From assembly GCA_027919835.1 (NCBI GenBank), contig JANVFP010000015.1, forward strand, positions 1-64,000: a stretch of DNA of 64,000 bases. Reading direction: 5' to 3'. Source of the DNA: Lentinula raphanica. Taxonomy: Eukaryota; Basidiomycota; Agaricomycetes; Agaricales; Omphalotaceae. The notes beneath the pieces were generated by a model. The model was not told the DNA's origin and made no database searches. It saw only the letters and a list, made by a program, of their open reading frames with translations. The position numbers and the translations under genes are program-made. Shown piece by piece: positions 20,385 through 34,447 of the stretch; the stretch's first letter is position 1, and every line of letters starts with the position of its first letter.

Positions 20385-23300
20385 ATGCATCCCTTCAACT
20401 TGCTGGCATTCAGTGCGCTAGCAGCCGGCCGTCTGGTTGCAGCTGTGTCTTCACAAAGCTACTCTTGGAATAATGTCAAACTTGGTGCAGGAGGAGGCTT
20501 CATTCCTGGCATTGTCTTCAATCCGAGTGAAAAGGTAAGCCGGACGTCCCTGCTCATCCCTGAGTTCAATTCTGAGTAACGATTTACACAGGGACTAGCC
20601 TACGCCCGTGCAGATATCGGTGGCGCATACCGCTTGAACTCTGATGATACTTGGACACCTCTACTCGATTTCGTAGACAATTCCCGCTGGAACTATTGGG
20701 GTGTTGACGCTTTGGCGACTGACCCCATCGACACCAGCAACCTGTATTTGGTATTAATTTCTTCCTTTTTGCGTAGTTCTGAACCAGGTACTGAGCTGAG
20801 TTTTCGCATAGGCTACTGGGATGTACACCAACAGTTGGGACCCAAACAATGGTCAAATACTCATCTCCAAGGACAAGGGTGATACTTGGACTGTCTCCGA
20901 ACTCCCTTTCAAAGTGCGTGGTCTTCTGTTAGCACATGCTGATCTTCATTCAAATCCACACCAATCAGGTTGGCGGTAACATGCCCGTAAGGAATTACTA
21001 GAATGGCTGCATGATAACTTCAGGCTTACCTGCGGACTTGATAGGGACGAGGAATGGGTGAACGTTTGGCTGTAGACCCCAATGACAATTCGATACTCTT
21101 TTTCGGTGCTCGAAGTGGTCACGGTCTATGGAAGTCTACCAACTCTGCTGTCACCTGGACCCAAGTCACTTCCTTCCCCAGCGTTGGTAAGTCATGATGG
21201 ACTCTGTCTTCATCTTGGTCGAAAGAGACGCTCATTGCAATCTAGGAACTTGTGAGTCTATCTTCCCAAATTCAACTTCTCGTTGGTGCCTCAAGAAACA
21301 CCTACGAAGATGTTCCGGACCCTACGGACACTACTGGCTACAACTCCGACATCATTGGTATCTCATGGGTCACTTTTGACTCTACCTCTGGTTCTACAGG
21401 AAAAGCTACACCTCGCATTTTTGTTGGAGTCGTAAGTCAGGAATCTGCAACTGTCATCACCCACTCTCATCTCCATACTGATAGGCAAACATGGGCTCGA
21501 ACAATGTCTTCGTGTCAGAAGATGCAGGTAGCACATGTGAGTGGCACATGCAACGAATGATGTTTTCTTGAGAGCTCAAAGTATGGCAGGGGCTGCTGTT
21601 CCTGGTCAGAACAATACCTACATTCCTCATAAGGGTGTCCTTTCCCCTGCTGAGAATACTCTGTACGTCAGCTACAGGTAAGTAAAATCATCCATGACGC
21701 CGACAGGAATTGCATCTCATACCGATTATTCTCAGTAACGGTGCGGGTCCTTACGACGGCACTCTAGGCATTGTCCAAAAATATGATATCTCGACCTCAA
21801 CATGTAATATACTTATCTCTTTCACAACGAAGGTGGACGAGCTTATTCTTTCTCAGGGACTGATATTACACCCGTCTCTGGATCTGACTTGTATTTCGGG
21901 TTCGGTGGTCTTTCCGTTGACCTTCAAAAACCTGGGACAATCATGGTTGCTGCGTTGAATTCGTGAGTGTCGCAAAGCTCCGGTACTATGTGCATTCATC
22001 ATAAATCTGACATTTTCAAAATAGATGGTGAGCATCTGCTTTTTTGTCGCCAATTTGGTCAAACAAACTGTTTCTTCACGTTTTAGGTGGTGAGCGTGCT
22101 TGATCAATATCCTATCGAAGAGCATTTCCAAGCTGACTACCACAGGCCGGATGGTCAAATTTACCGTTCCACAGATAGCGGTGCTACTTGGTCGCCGCTT
22201 TGGGAATGGATTTCCTACCCTACGCTCGCGAAGTATTACACCTACTCTGATGCGCTTGCACCATGGCTCGGTAATTACATGATCAGCTGCTAATGTCACT
22301 ATGCGCTGACCACTGAGTATATGGTAGGCCCCGACTCTGTTGACCTTACTGTCGGTGTTCTACAGATTGGCTGGATGATGGAAGGTGAGCGAAGTTACAT
22401 CCGGTTCTAGTCTTTCAATGCAGCTAACCACACCTGAAGCTCTCTCTATCGACCCGTTTGATTCCGACCATTTCCTCTACGGCACTGGAGCTACTATCTA
22501 CGGAAGTCACGACTTGACAAACGTATGTGGTCGTGGTCATAATCCTGGACTAGAATCTAAATTTCTTGTCGTAGTGGGACTCCCAGCACTTGATTACTCT
22601 TGAATCACTTGCAGATGGCGTGGAAGAAACTGCCGTACAAGTATGTAAACAACCTTAAGTTTAAGGCTTTACTACCTACCTTTTCATTGCCAATCTCATG
22701 ATCTTGACGCCCGCAGAACATCATTGCACCGCCCACAGGACCACTTTTATTATCTGTAGTGGGCGACGTTGAAGGTGATGCCACAATTTGGACAGTCTGC
22801 AACATGTTTCTTATAAGATTTTCTAGGCTTCGAGCATATTTCTCTTACTACACCTCCTGCTCAAGAGTTCCAGAACCCGGAATGGTCTACCGCAGTCGAT
22901 ATTGATTATGCTGGTAACAGCCCTACCGATATAGTTCGAATTGGAAACGACGCTGGCTCGACCCTTCAGCAGGTCGCTGTATCTACAGGTCGGATCTCCT
23001 TCAGCTCTATCGGTCGTCTTCTAATGTTCCCCCAGATTCCGGTAACACCTGGAACATAGATTATGGCGCAGGTATGTCTTAGTCCATCATCCTGGCTCTG
23101 AGTCTTCATGCTTACTCAAATATCTAGCGTTGAATGTTACTGGTACGAGCCATATGTTCAGATGATTTCAGATGCCTTATTTGATTGCGTTGTCACCTAG
23201 GTGGCAAAGTTGCTTATTCTGCCAACGCCGACACTGTACTCTGGAGTAGCTCGACAAATGGCGTCTTGGTTTCACAATACACGAATGGTTTGTCCTTGTC

Positions 23301-24525
23301 ATCAATAAGAAAAGTCCCACCTCATTCTGCTTTCAATTCCCAGCCTTCACTGCCGTCTCGTCTTTGCCCAGCGGGTCTATCATTGCGTCGGACAAGCGCA
23401 ACAATGCCATCTTCTACGCCGCCTCCGGGAAGAACTTCTATGTGTCTACAGATACCGGACACACCTTCACAGTAGCATCAACGCTTGGCTCCTCATCTGC
23501 CCCTGCTAAAATCGCCGTACACCCCAATGTGACTGGTGATGTTTGGGTTTCCACTGATCAGGTATTCACCGCGCTTGTTGTGTCAAGAGATTTGAATACA
23601 ATCTGCGCTTTTCAGGGTCTCTTCCATTCCACTAACAATGGAACCACTTTCTCCACAATCTCTGGTGTCACTGAAGCTTGGGGTGAGTCGCATCCGATCG
23701 ATTAGAAGCTGAAACTAAACACTGAATGATGTCACTCGATGTAGCAATTGCACTGGGCGCACCATCCACCGTGAGCTATCGATAACCTTGGGTTCATCTG
23801 AATATTCATTGAAGATATTCACTAGTCTGGAGGATATCCATCTTTATATGCCGCCGCGAACATTGGAGGTACTATCGGGTACTTCAGATCAGACGATCAG
23901 GGTGAGTGGCTGATTATGATCTTTGTAATACGTCCATGAGTACTGATTCCCGCTGAAGGCACCAACTGGGTTCAAATCAACGACGCGGCTCATGGATTTG
24001 GTAGCATCACATCGAATCCTATAACCGCTGATCTTCGAGTCTATGGCCGGTGATTACTGTTCAATCTCTAGTTTTGTGGTCATTCTTATGATTTCCTTCC
24101 AGCGTTTTCATTGGCACTGGTGGCCGAGGGATATTCTATGGTACACCAGCCGGAGCGGCACCACCTCCTACGTCGACTGTAGCATCGACAACCACGACCA
24201 GCTCGGTCTCGTCGACCAGTAAGACGACGACGACCTCTTCTACTACGTCATCGCACTCTACTACGACGGTTTCGACAACATCTTCGGCCCCTACTTCGAC
24301 ATCTACAGCTGGTGCTTATGGACAGTGCGGCGGTGCGTGCTCTCAATCAATTGAGGTCGAGACAATCAATAATAGGATAACATAGGCTCTGGATGGACTG
24401 GTCCTACAGTATGTGTATCTGGTTACACATGCATTGTACAAAACGACTGTAAGTGTGGCATTCTTCCTATCGATATATGGAAACTGAGAAAATACACAGT
24501 CTACTCGCAATGCGTACCGTCGTGA
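20385..24525 (+). CDS. GH74 xyloglucanase with CBM1
   Basis: Secreted enzyme cleaving beta-1,4-glucan backbones of xyloglucan in plant cell walls. It begins with a signal peptide (MHPFNLLAFSALAAGRLVAA). The N-terminal propeller block has ARADIGGAYRLNSDDTW, whose Asp matches the conserved GH74 catalytic Asp. The second half has LSIDPFDSDHFLYGTG with the second conserved Asp, and repeated BNR-like blades (STDSGATW, SEDAGSTW, STDTGHTF, SDDQGTNW). A Ser/Thr-rich linker (about 40 residues after PPPTSTVAS) leads to a C-terminal CBM1 with the expected four Cys (YGQCGGSGWTGPTVCVSGYTC...QC), ending CVPS-stop at 24525. Close to twenty short introns interrupt the gene, and phases were followed only in part. 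No disruption was noticed. The set indicates a wood- or litter-decaying lifestyle. Confidence 0.93.
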
Positions 24526-24607
24526 TAAGGGAATTATATGAGTTAGGTATAAGTTAGCTACTCTACGAAACTTTCTCTCCCTTTTGAGATTGCCACAACT
24601 TGCAAAA

Positions 24608-26434
24608 TCATGTTAGGCAGTGTATTACTGATAGAGCAGTGAACAACAAACACACCTCGAAGAACTGTCTCCGATCTGCAATGCGAACCCCTCTACAAGC
24701 GGTGAGATTTAGGACTTGTAATTTCGGACATGCGTCGACGATAGGGAACAGACCCTCGCCTGTGTTATTGTGTTGAAAGATATTCCGGGAGAGTTTGACT
24801 GTGACACTTACTGGAGAACTTCGTTCCTTCCACTTCGAGTCTTACGAGGTCGGGACAGCAAGCGATATAAGGCCCGGCATCATCACCTACACTGGTATTG
24901 TTGAGTATCAGAGTTTCCAATACTGAATGTGTTCCATCAATGGGAAGAAGCGCTGCAAGAGCATCAGAACGCAGAGTCGTGATTCCCGCCAGGTTGAGGT
25001 ACTAGAGTGGGAAATCAGGTTGTGTAAGAGGCAGATTTAGATTCGAAGATATATCTCACAGAACATTTTCTACCAACCCTCTCAATAAAATCAAGAACTG
25101 CAGCTCCGGATAGTCTCGTATTGGACACCAAATTCACTGAGCGGAGGTTGGGGAAAGATTCCAATGTATCAGTGAGCTTTGAAAGGATGGTATTGTTCAG
25201 CGTTGTGGCAGAAGCAACCCCCATTGAACCTACGGCTCCAAGAGCACCGAGTGAAATTGTCTGAATGTGAGGCAACGATGAGACTATTTGAAGTAGCTCA
25301 GGTGCAGCTACTCGAGTCGATGTGAGGGAAAGTTTCTCTAGCGGAGGCGTCGAGAGGACAGCGCAAGTACTGAATACATCCTTGCGAAATGTGAATAGCA
25401 TCGGGCGTTTGGTGAGGGTAAAGGATATGTCCAGTCGACGCAGATTGGGGGATAGAGATACCAAGAAATCTATAGATGAATCGGATAGTTGCAGACCACG
25501 GAGCTTGAGGGTTTGGAGTTTGGGCATGTTCACTGCCTGCTCTCTTACTTGTGGATGTAATTGAGCCATGAAAGTAGCATCCGTCTATAACGTGTTAATG
25601 GGCTCAAAGGCCGACTCGTGGTTCGATAGGCAGCGCACCCAACGTTCCAAGCCTGCGAGTTTCAGGACTTCAAGTTGTTTTCCATGCGTGAGGATCAATT
25701 CTCCTACCGCAGCCGGGGAAACCGAGGTGTCGCTGAGGTTTATCCTTCGAAGGTTCGGACAAGATTGCACGACTGCGGCGACCGTTTTGGATCCTACTTT
25801 GGTGCAACCTCTATAGAGATACTTTCTTAGCTGCTAGCGTTGAAGTCCAGATAAATGTTTTGCTACCGTAGAACCAGCGATCTCAAGGAATGTAATTCTT
25901 TTATAACCTTCGCAAACACTTCATCGACAATCTTAGTGAATCCAGTTATATCGAGTTCGTATACTTGCGGATTGAAGCGTGGTATGGCTAGTAAAGTCCC
26001 TTTGTTCGCACCCGGGAGAGAGTCGGAGGATAGGGAAAGGTTGGACCCGCGAAGAAAGTACTGATAGTTTATGAATCACCATCTGTGTTCATAACGATAC
26101 ATATCCATGCACGCACAGTCACTATGAGTTCATGTGGTAGGTAACCTGAATGGGATTTCTTCAAAAGCGCGAATAGTCTAGGTATCAGGGAGTCGGGAAG
26201 GAGCTGAAGCTGGCGAGAGATACGATTGTCCCATAGACTATGATTATCTCGAAGTTTCTTGAAGAACGATACAAATTGCCAGTTACAGAAAGTGACTAGA
26301 GTTGGTACCGTCGTAAGAGGAAGAGTGCGAGTAGAGGGTTCGTTTGTTTGGAAGATGGCACTATCGAGGTCGGAAGTGGCTCCAAACGGCGGTATATCTC
26401 CTGTCCGAGGTCGCTTCGCTGACCTTGAAGACAT
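24608..26434 (-). CDS. Leucine-rich repeat protein (Rad7/AMN1-type)
   Basis: Six exons were traced: 26434-26123, 26060-25867, 25810-25639, from 25584, then two more ending at 24608. Phases close. The exon 3-4 intron (25638-25585, GTGCGC donor) removes an apparent in-frame TAG and joins LAGLERW to TDATFMAQL. The N terminus is basic (MSSRSAKRPRTGD). The rest is a chain of LRRs of the Cys-containing type (for example SCPNLRRINLSDTSVSPAAV, LQTLKLRGLQLSDSSIDFLV, CPDLVRLEVEGT, CPKLQVLNLTACRGV). Such proteins often act as substrate receptors of SCF or cullin ligases; Rad7 itself is a nucleotide-excision-repair factor. No clear F-box was seen, so the partner is unknown. It ends 82 bp from the convergent GH74 gene. 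Confidence 0.8.
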
Positions 26435-26705
26435 CGTTCGACAGGTCGTAGTTTAACAGCGACAAATGAACTTCCCCTCGTTTGTGGAATGGAATAAATG
26501 AAATCTGGGTGAGAGTTGTAATAGGCAGGCAAGGCTCTCTCAAGCTTTCAAATTTCAAATTTCAAGCTCAAGTCTCCACTCTTTCAGGCTTTCTCACTTC
26601 TCAAGATTTCTCGAGCTCAAGACTCTCTTGAACGTTCACGCGTTAGACAACTAGCTAACTTACTGTGTTGGCAATGCCGCTGAGAGTAGCTGCATATATA
26701 CACGA

Positions 26706-28425
26706 TTACATCTTTGCAGACGTACCACAGACTATTTCGATAGTGTCTGCGATTTCCCGAGCTGCCAGGATACATTAGCCTCATGGTTAGTAGCGGTCTA
26801 GCACAGAAAGAAGGATATACCACCCACCCAGTTCATCAGGTTTCTCTAGCGGTATCATATGGTTCGATCCTAGTATGTTGACATTGGAAGTATTCTTCGG
26901 TCTAAGCTTGACTAGCCTGTCTGAAGACTCGGAACCCGCCAGACTGTGAATGTCATCAACACCTGAACTCATACGATGATGATTCTTCGGCCTTGCCGTA
27001 GAGAACTCACCCTCCGCCTTTCTTCTTATCTGGCATCACAAACTTGATGTACACCTTTTCATCCAAACTCGGGAATTTGGCGTACATATCTTCGGATTTC
27101 TCTATACCATTGGTATATGCCAGGGCCTCCAGTATAGGGTGTATCTTCAGGTATACCGTCTCTTCGGAGCTCGATGGACGATACAGCCCGCCTTCGATAA
27201 ACATTCTGAGAGCCTCTGGATGCCAGACGCCAAAGAAAGGTGATTTCTTATGCGTTGATAAAGCGTCCTCTCTTTCAAAAGCCGTTGGATCAGATGGCAA
27301 GTTCCTTCGAAGAGCATCACAAGTACTCACCTTGATGTCCAATAGTTCTTGCGAGCAAATGCACCTTGTGCCATGAACGTCAAGGTCGGTCTCAGAGTAG
27401 GATCATTGAGCTTGATGATCCCAGGATCTACCATTACCAGTGCGGAAAAGCATTGGGGGTATGAGTAGCAAGTACGGGCACTGGATGATATACAGCACTT
27501 AATAAAACTCATCGAATATCAATGGATTCATGGTACGTACCATACATTCCCTCCGAACGAATGCCCGATCCCAATGATCTTACGTTCAGCAAATCCTAGA
27601 CTTTGTCTGTCCTGGAATTCGGCAGCAGAAACGCGAGGTAGATGCACCGGTAATTCATCTGAAGTAACTCGAGAAGGCAGGTAATGCGTGAAGAAATGGA
27701 TCACGTCTCTTGCACCATCGTACCAGTCAGCTATACCGGGAATGAGGCGATCGAAGCAACGGTGTACATGCGAGACTCACGAAGGTGATTGAGCTTCCCT
27801 GAGTTGAGCAGCGCAGAGTCCCCGGTGTCCACACTCTCCCAAACCCATATCTCCTCAACATCACGGCCCGCTCCAGACTTCACCAGACGCATGATGGTAG
27901 GCTCCCATGTCTGTACAATCGGTGAGAACAAACCCAGAAAATCACTGCTAGAATCTGAACCTCTTTATTAGGACCAAGCGCGTGAACGAAGAACAGCGTC
28001 AATCCCTTGGCCTTGCGGGGCACCTTGTCCAAATCCTTCTTGACATATCGATTCAGACAAACCCACAGATGCCGTTCGAAGCCCGTTGTGTTCTGGGCAT
28101 CCCTAGCTTCTTCATGCTCTCTACGCCACTTTAACATCAAACGCACTTGCTCTTTGGCCACTTTCTGGCGACCTTTCGTATCCAGATTGGATGCCAGCAT
28201 TTGATTGTAAGCTGGCATTAACACTTCATCTAGCGATGTGATCTGAGAAAATGTCCTGAGTGGTGCTGCATCGATTATATGCGTGGATAGTGTGAATGGA
28301 ACGTTTGGGTCATCGTGCCACAAAGGTGTCCGAGGGGGACAGGGAAGTCCCGGTCGACTTCGAAGGACATCAGGAGGAAGTTCGGGAGCCATCGAGCTCA
28401 GCTTCAACGGATCGCTGGAATGCAT
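26706..28425 (-). CDS. Alpha/beta hydrolase (possible peroxisomal lipase-like)
   Basis: Serine hydrolase fold. The protein begins MHSSDPLKLSSMAPELPPDV (the second Met is an alternative start). After about 150 residues come GLTLFFVHALGPNKE (oxyanion-side strand) and the nucleophile elbow GIGHSFGGN with Ser in GHSFG. CFSALVMVDPGIIKL follows. The tail blocks are VMPDKKKGGG, IHSLAGSESSDRLV and VNILGSNHMIPLEKPDEL, the last with the likely catalytic His, then AREIADTIEIVCGTSAKM-stop. The terminal exon was joined across a GTGGGT intron. Architecture and length resemble fungal LPX1-like hydrolases, but no clear peroxisomal C-terminal SKL is present. Several small introns; no break noticed. Confidence 0.8.
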
Positions 28426-29712
28426 GTCGTAGAACGAGTGTTAGGTGGAGGATGAGTTACCGGGGTTCCCGATATTCGACAATGTTTTTCGGCTATCGGT
28501 GAACTCCGGATATTGGTCGTGGATCGTGATACTATTGAGGATTCACGAAAGTGAACCCAATGGCAAAGGCGAACTGAATGGCGACGACACCGGGAGGACG
28601 CTGATTGGCATGATATCCTTTTGCTTTGAATTTGACGGGTTGATTGTTAAACTTGTTTAGAAGAGAGCGCTTGAATGATTCGATTATGCAGCAGGTCACG
28701 GTGAGCATTCTTGAAGAGCTAAAGCCACCTGACTTCGCCAGTGCAAGTGGCTCCGGCCATTGTTTCGTCAGGAACTGGAGGAACATCGCATCTGGTCACT
28801 GTTCTGACTTATACCGACTGCTTGAATGGGCTGGCAGTCAAATTGTTACTACTATCAGGAACGTAGAGGTTCAACGTCAACGTTCATCCCTGCTCATCCT
28901 CATCGGTAACTATGGTTTTGAACCCCGTTCCTGTCGCTCCAGGTAAACTCATCTGGTAGAATTGAGGTCGGAAGTATAACACAGATAACAATGCTTGATC
29001 TTCATGCGAGCCCCAGGTGCAGAAGTTGGGAATTGAATGCGGCTTGTTCTGGAGGATGATATGTCCGTGGCGTAAGAGGGAGAAAAAAGAAACGAATCGG
29101 ACCTCCAGTTGCTGAACTGGTTCGATTGTCAAAGTTTAGCCTTACCACCACATACTCGAGCTTCCTCACTGCTCAGGCTAGATGACTGCCCCCTTCGTAC
29201 GAATTTGGCTTTCAGGCCGCGGCTATGAAGTATTGTACTTCTAGTCGCGTTTTCGATTATCGATACATTGAGCGATGGATACGACAGATACAGCGTCTGG
29301 TCTACATAAGTACGAGTCATGCTGGCAACTTCATGATGTCGGACGAGATGAGCCGCTGCTAATTTGGATAGTATGTGCAAGATATTTTAGTATCTGAGCC
29401 TCCTGCAGGCAATCCTTCAGCCTAATATCAACAGCACAACACCTGAGTCCTGTGTACGGAACCGGGTTAAGTAGTCCTGAGGTCGGGACTCAGGTCAACC
29501 GTCATACACAGTAGCTCAACATATCGGTTCATCCTTGAAGGTACAGTACTTACCGGGGTCAACAGCGCAACGAAACTATACCGTATTCAACCTAGTAATC
29601 ACCTTCCCGTTATACTACATTGACTGAGAGCTGACTGAGATTGGTCCAGATTTTCATTCTTTCATTTATTCAAGGTCTACATACTGAGATCCGATGTATT
29701 CAAGGTAGCTTT
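28426..29712. other. Intergenic 1.3 kb, no confident gene
   Basis: Minus-strand frames at 29129-29380 and 28884-29132 could be exons of an unrecognised small gene (for example a stretch reading FFSLLRHGHIILQNKP). They could not be joined with convincing splice phases or a start, so no gene is called. Confidence 0.4.
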
Positions 29713-31005
<1,293 letters not shown>

Positions 31006-31269
31006 ACTTATACTAAATTTTAAGTTGGGGGGACCCAGGTGAAGTTCTGGACGCGTTCAGAATCACAAAAAGTGGTTCGAGCTTGGCTGTGAACTTTGAA
31101 ACAAGCGCCGAACCGGTGCGGCGTTTCCGGAGTGGGCCAGATCACGTGAACACAGCTCTTACTGTTTGACCTCGGACACGGCTGTGGTCCTCGTTATCTT
31201 TTTCTACTTGGTTCTTCATCTTCCTCCTCTCTGGCTGGTCCATTATCTCTCCCATAAAAAACCACAACA
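31006..31269. promoter_or_regulatory. Bidirectional promoter region CBR1 / DSP
   Basis: 264 bp separate the start codons of two divergent genes. Near the plus-strand start is a CT-rich tract (31190-31250) ending CCATAAAAAACCACAACAATG, typical of fungal pyrimidine-rich transcription start regions. Individual sites were not identified. Confidence 0.45.
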
Positions 31270-33724
31270 ATGTCCAAAATGCAGCGCAAAAAAGGACCTC
31301 CTTCTGCAATAAAAACTGATATGCTTCAGCACTCCCGTTTAGCTGTCGCCTTGGCTGATCCTACAAGTGCCTCTGACTCGGATCACACCTCTAGTCCACG
31401 GCCTAGGTCTCTCAGAAATATGAAGAAACTTTCTTTAACTCTACCTTCCGCCCAGTCGTCTTCCTTATCATTAGGTCACCAGTCAGAGCCCCAGAGTGCC
31501 AACAGTACAGCTCAACAAGACATTTCTGCCCCTCGTCCAAGAAGGTCCTCAGTCATTTCTCTCCCACCGACCACGAATCCCACTGCAGTAACTTTCTTGC
31601 AGCACAATAGGGAGCAGGAGGGCGATCCAGCTGTTCCGTATGCTGACGGTCCCATCCAGATAATTCCAGGCATCTGGTTGGGTTCGGAGGATAATGCTCG
31701 TGACTGGAACGGTCTCATTAACCGTGGTATCAAGTCTATCCTCAATGTCGCCAAGGAAGTTGCTTCACCTTTCGAGCCAGCCAACACCTCACAGTCGCTC
31801 AGATCGGTTGTTTCAACTCCCAATTTGAACAAATCACTCGACACTTCTCCGAGTTATCATCCACCACAACCAGCTACCGGAAGGCCTGGCTTACACTATC
31901 TGAAGCTCCCATGGTCTCACGGTCAACGAGACTTGGTTACGGACGGTTTCCCTGCTGCCATGAAATTCACTGACGAAGCACTGCAGAGGGGAGATGGTGT
32001 TCTCATCCAGTATGTATCAATCTCGTGCTTGCTGCCAATTGTCGTGTCTCTGACAAAATTTGCTGTTCGTAGCTGTCAATGTGGCATCTCACGCTCTGCT
32101 ACGTTGGCAATTGCTATTGTAATGCGGGCCGCTGCAGAACGTTCCCCTTCAGTACCTTCCGATATATGGGCCCTCAAAGGGATGCAGCCTGCATATGACT
32201 ATGTTAAAGAAAAAAGCACATGGATAGGCCCTAATATGTCGTATGTACTGTGCCACAATGTTGCCACACCGAATGAACTCAAAATCCTCCAGACTTATTT
32301 ATCAACTCCTTGATTATGAACACAAACTCAAAGGGTCAGATGCCAATTCACCTTCCTCAGATCGCTCCTCGTTAATTGCGGAGGAGGAAGCGGAATGGAG
32401 TCGTCGTCGACAAATGATGGAAGATGAGGATCGGGATGGCCAAGAAAGTCAGCTTGTCATGCAAGAGGCGCAGGCTCTTGATAAGGCTATGGAGGACCGC
32501 ATGGTTGCACGTAAAAGCTCTGCGTCTTCCGTCTCATCACATGGTTCATCTTTCAGCGGAGTTGGCATGGGACCCGCATGGCGCAGTCGATACAGCCGCA
32601 AACGCACCGGTTCGATAGCGAGTAACACTACTAACGGCAGTATACTCAGCGAGGACCTGGTAGAGGAAGAGGAAGAACAGGAATTACTGGGTATAGGAGG
32701 CGGATTTGAGTCGGATAGCCCCGATCCTGACAAATTGGGCATTGATGGAGATCAAGTGGACAATTCGGAGTCCTCTACCTCGACGTCCTCCTCGTCTAGC
32801 AAGAAGCCACATGTGGAGCCCAAAGACCACTCTGCTCTTACTGAATCACCTCGAATCAACTTAGCCTTGTTTACGCCAAGTACTGCTCGTCCCAAACTCC
32901 CACCATTTGCACCCAAGTTGAACACCCAAGCGAAACCTCCACCATCCGCTCCCGTCTGGAAAACATCTTTTGGGAGCGATGTGTCGATCCCGCCTCCCTC
33001 ATCAGCTTTCCGTCCATCCTTCGATCTGCGAACTCCGAAAGCCAGCAAAAGACGGCCTACTCCATTGGGAACACTCGCTACTATCCCTCCTTCGCCAATC
33101 GCTATTATTATTGAAGGCGACAGCTCAAGCGAGACCAGCGAAACTGAATCTGGCCATGAAGTACCGCTTTCGCCAAGAAGCAAACCTCTCAAGCTTCCGC
33201 GGACTTCCCGTCCAACTTCTGTGGTTTCTTCATCCTCGTCATCTATTTATTCAGTGAATAGCCGCCGATCTTCAACTTCTGCCTCTTCTCAGTACCCGTC
33301 TGGTGTTCCCCCACGTGCCCGCACAGAGTCTCGCAAGCCCGCTCCACCGCCTCTGCATCTTCGACAGAGTGTCGTGCAAAAGGCCAAAGAGCAGAGCCAA
33401 GCTTTGTCGATTGGGAACTTCACATCTCAGTCTAGCAAACGTCATGGATCGTTATCGCAGGTTTCCACTCCTTCCCAGACATTGTTTGTGTTTCCACCTA
33501 GTCCGACTCTGACAACACGGACACCTTCCACCATGACCTTGACATCTGCTGCTACCCCGCGCGATCAGAGCGTTCCTTTCCCTTCGTTTTTGGCTACGCC
33601 TAGGGTTTCGACTTTCCGTACTAACCAGGGGAAGACTCGTTCGTTCATCGGGCTAGGTGCGCCACCCACACCGACAACAGGGTTCTCCCGGGTGGATGTG
33701 CGGGGTTACGTTGGGCTGGAGTGA
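31270..33724 (+). CDS. Dual-specificity phosphatase (MAPK phosphatase type)
   Basis: Dephosphorylates phospho-Ser/Thr and Tyr, probably on MAP kinases as yeast Msg5 does. Three exons: 31270-32009, 32073-32240 and 32293-33724; phases close to 780 codons. The catalytic signature HCQCGISRSA is created across intron 1 (CA|C giving His), so the active-site Cys and Arg are present. Upstream is the DSP substrate region IIPGIWLGSEDNARDW and ILNVAKEV, and LKLPWSHGQ with the likely general-acid side. Downstream is AYDYVKEKSTWIGPNM and LIYQLLDYE. A long Ser/Pro-rich disordered tail of about 450 residues ends RSFIGLGAPPTPTTGFSRV... The tail probably carries regulatory or docking sites. Confidence 0.88.
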
Positions 33725-34447
33725 TACATGATCAACATTGTCGAAGACTTCGAGCATAGGTAAATATTGCTCATGCGGTCTTTGCTCTTTGAGCAAACCA
33801 TTCAAAATCAGAACACCAAACCCATGGCCCGCTAAATGTTATCCTTCATCGGGCGTGTATCATGGTTGTTCGTTATGTTTCATGCTGGTGCCATGCTCTT
33901 GTATCGGATACACGTCAGTTCTATGATTTCTACATGACTTCCGATTTTCTCTCTCTCTTATCGCATCTTCTCTGCTCTCGAGTTATTCAATCACAGACAT
34001 TCTTCTTTATTCGTTTTAGTTTTTTATTGTTCAATGTTATGTTCTCGCACTTCATCTGCTCTGTGCATGTTTTTCGTCGTTTCCGTCAACCTGGGTGCTT
34101 CTCAGCTACACTCTTTAATCTTGGTCTGGGATGATAGCACTTCCATTCGAACACAACATTACAGATTTATGTATATACTTATTGTTCCCGCATTGAACTC
34201 TTGTGTGTATTACTAGGTTTTATTTTTGCATTACCTGTCGCACTGAAAAATGCTGGTGTTCATCTTTTTATTCTTCATATTTTGTTTTTCACATACATAT
34301 CTTCACCTGGTCTTCATGTGCATTGCTTTCCAAGTACGTCTGCGATTGAATGCTAAGCATTTGCCAACATACATGGAAGGAGTAAATCTCATAGTAAGAG
34401 AAAACAGAGCGTATAATTTACAACATTCGAAATGGGTATCGAACATT
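33725..34447. other. Intergenic between convergent genes, AT-rich
   Basis: T-rich 3' flank shared by the convergent DSP and TVP23 genes. No gene seen; short frames inside are hydrophobic only because of the T-richness. Confidence 0.5.

Noticed and set aside
25585..25638. Apparent in-frame TAG in the LRR gene suggesting a pseudogene
   Set aside because: A 54-nt intron with GTGCGC...TAG removes it and restores the LRR sequence in phase.
26868..26880. GGTTCGATCC, a tRNA B-box look-alike
   Set aside because: It lies inside the alpha/beta hydrolase coding sequence and no A-box or cloverleaf surrounds it.
28884..29380. Two minus-strand frames that might be exons of a small gene
   Set aside because: No convincing start, donor/acceptor phase or family could be established.
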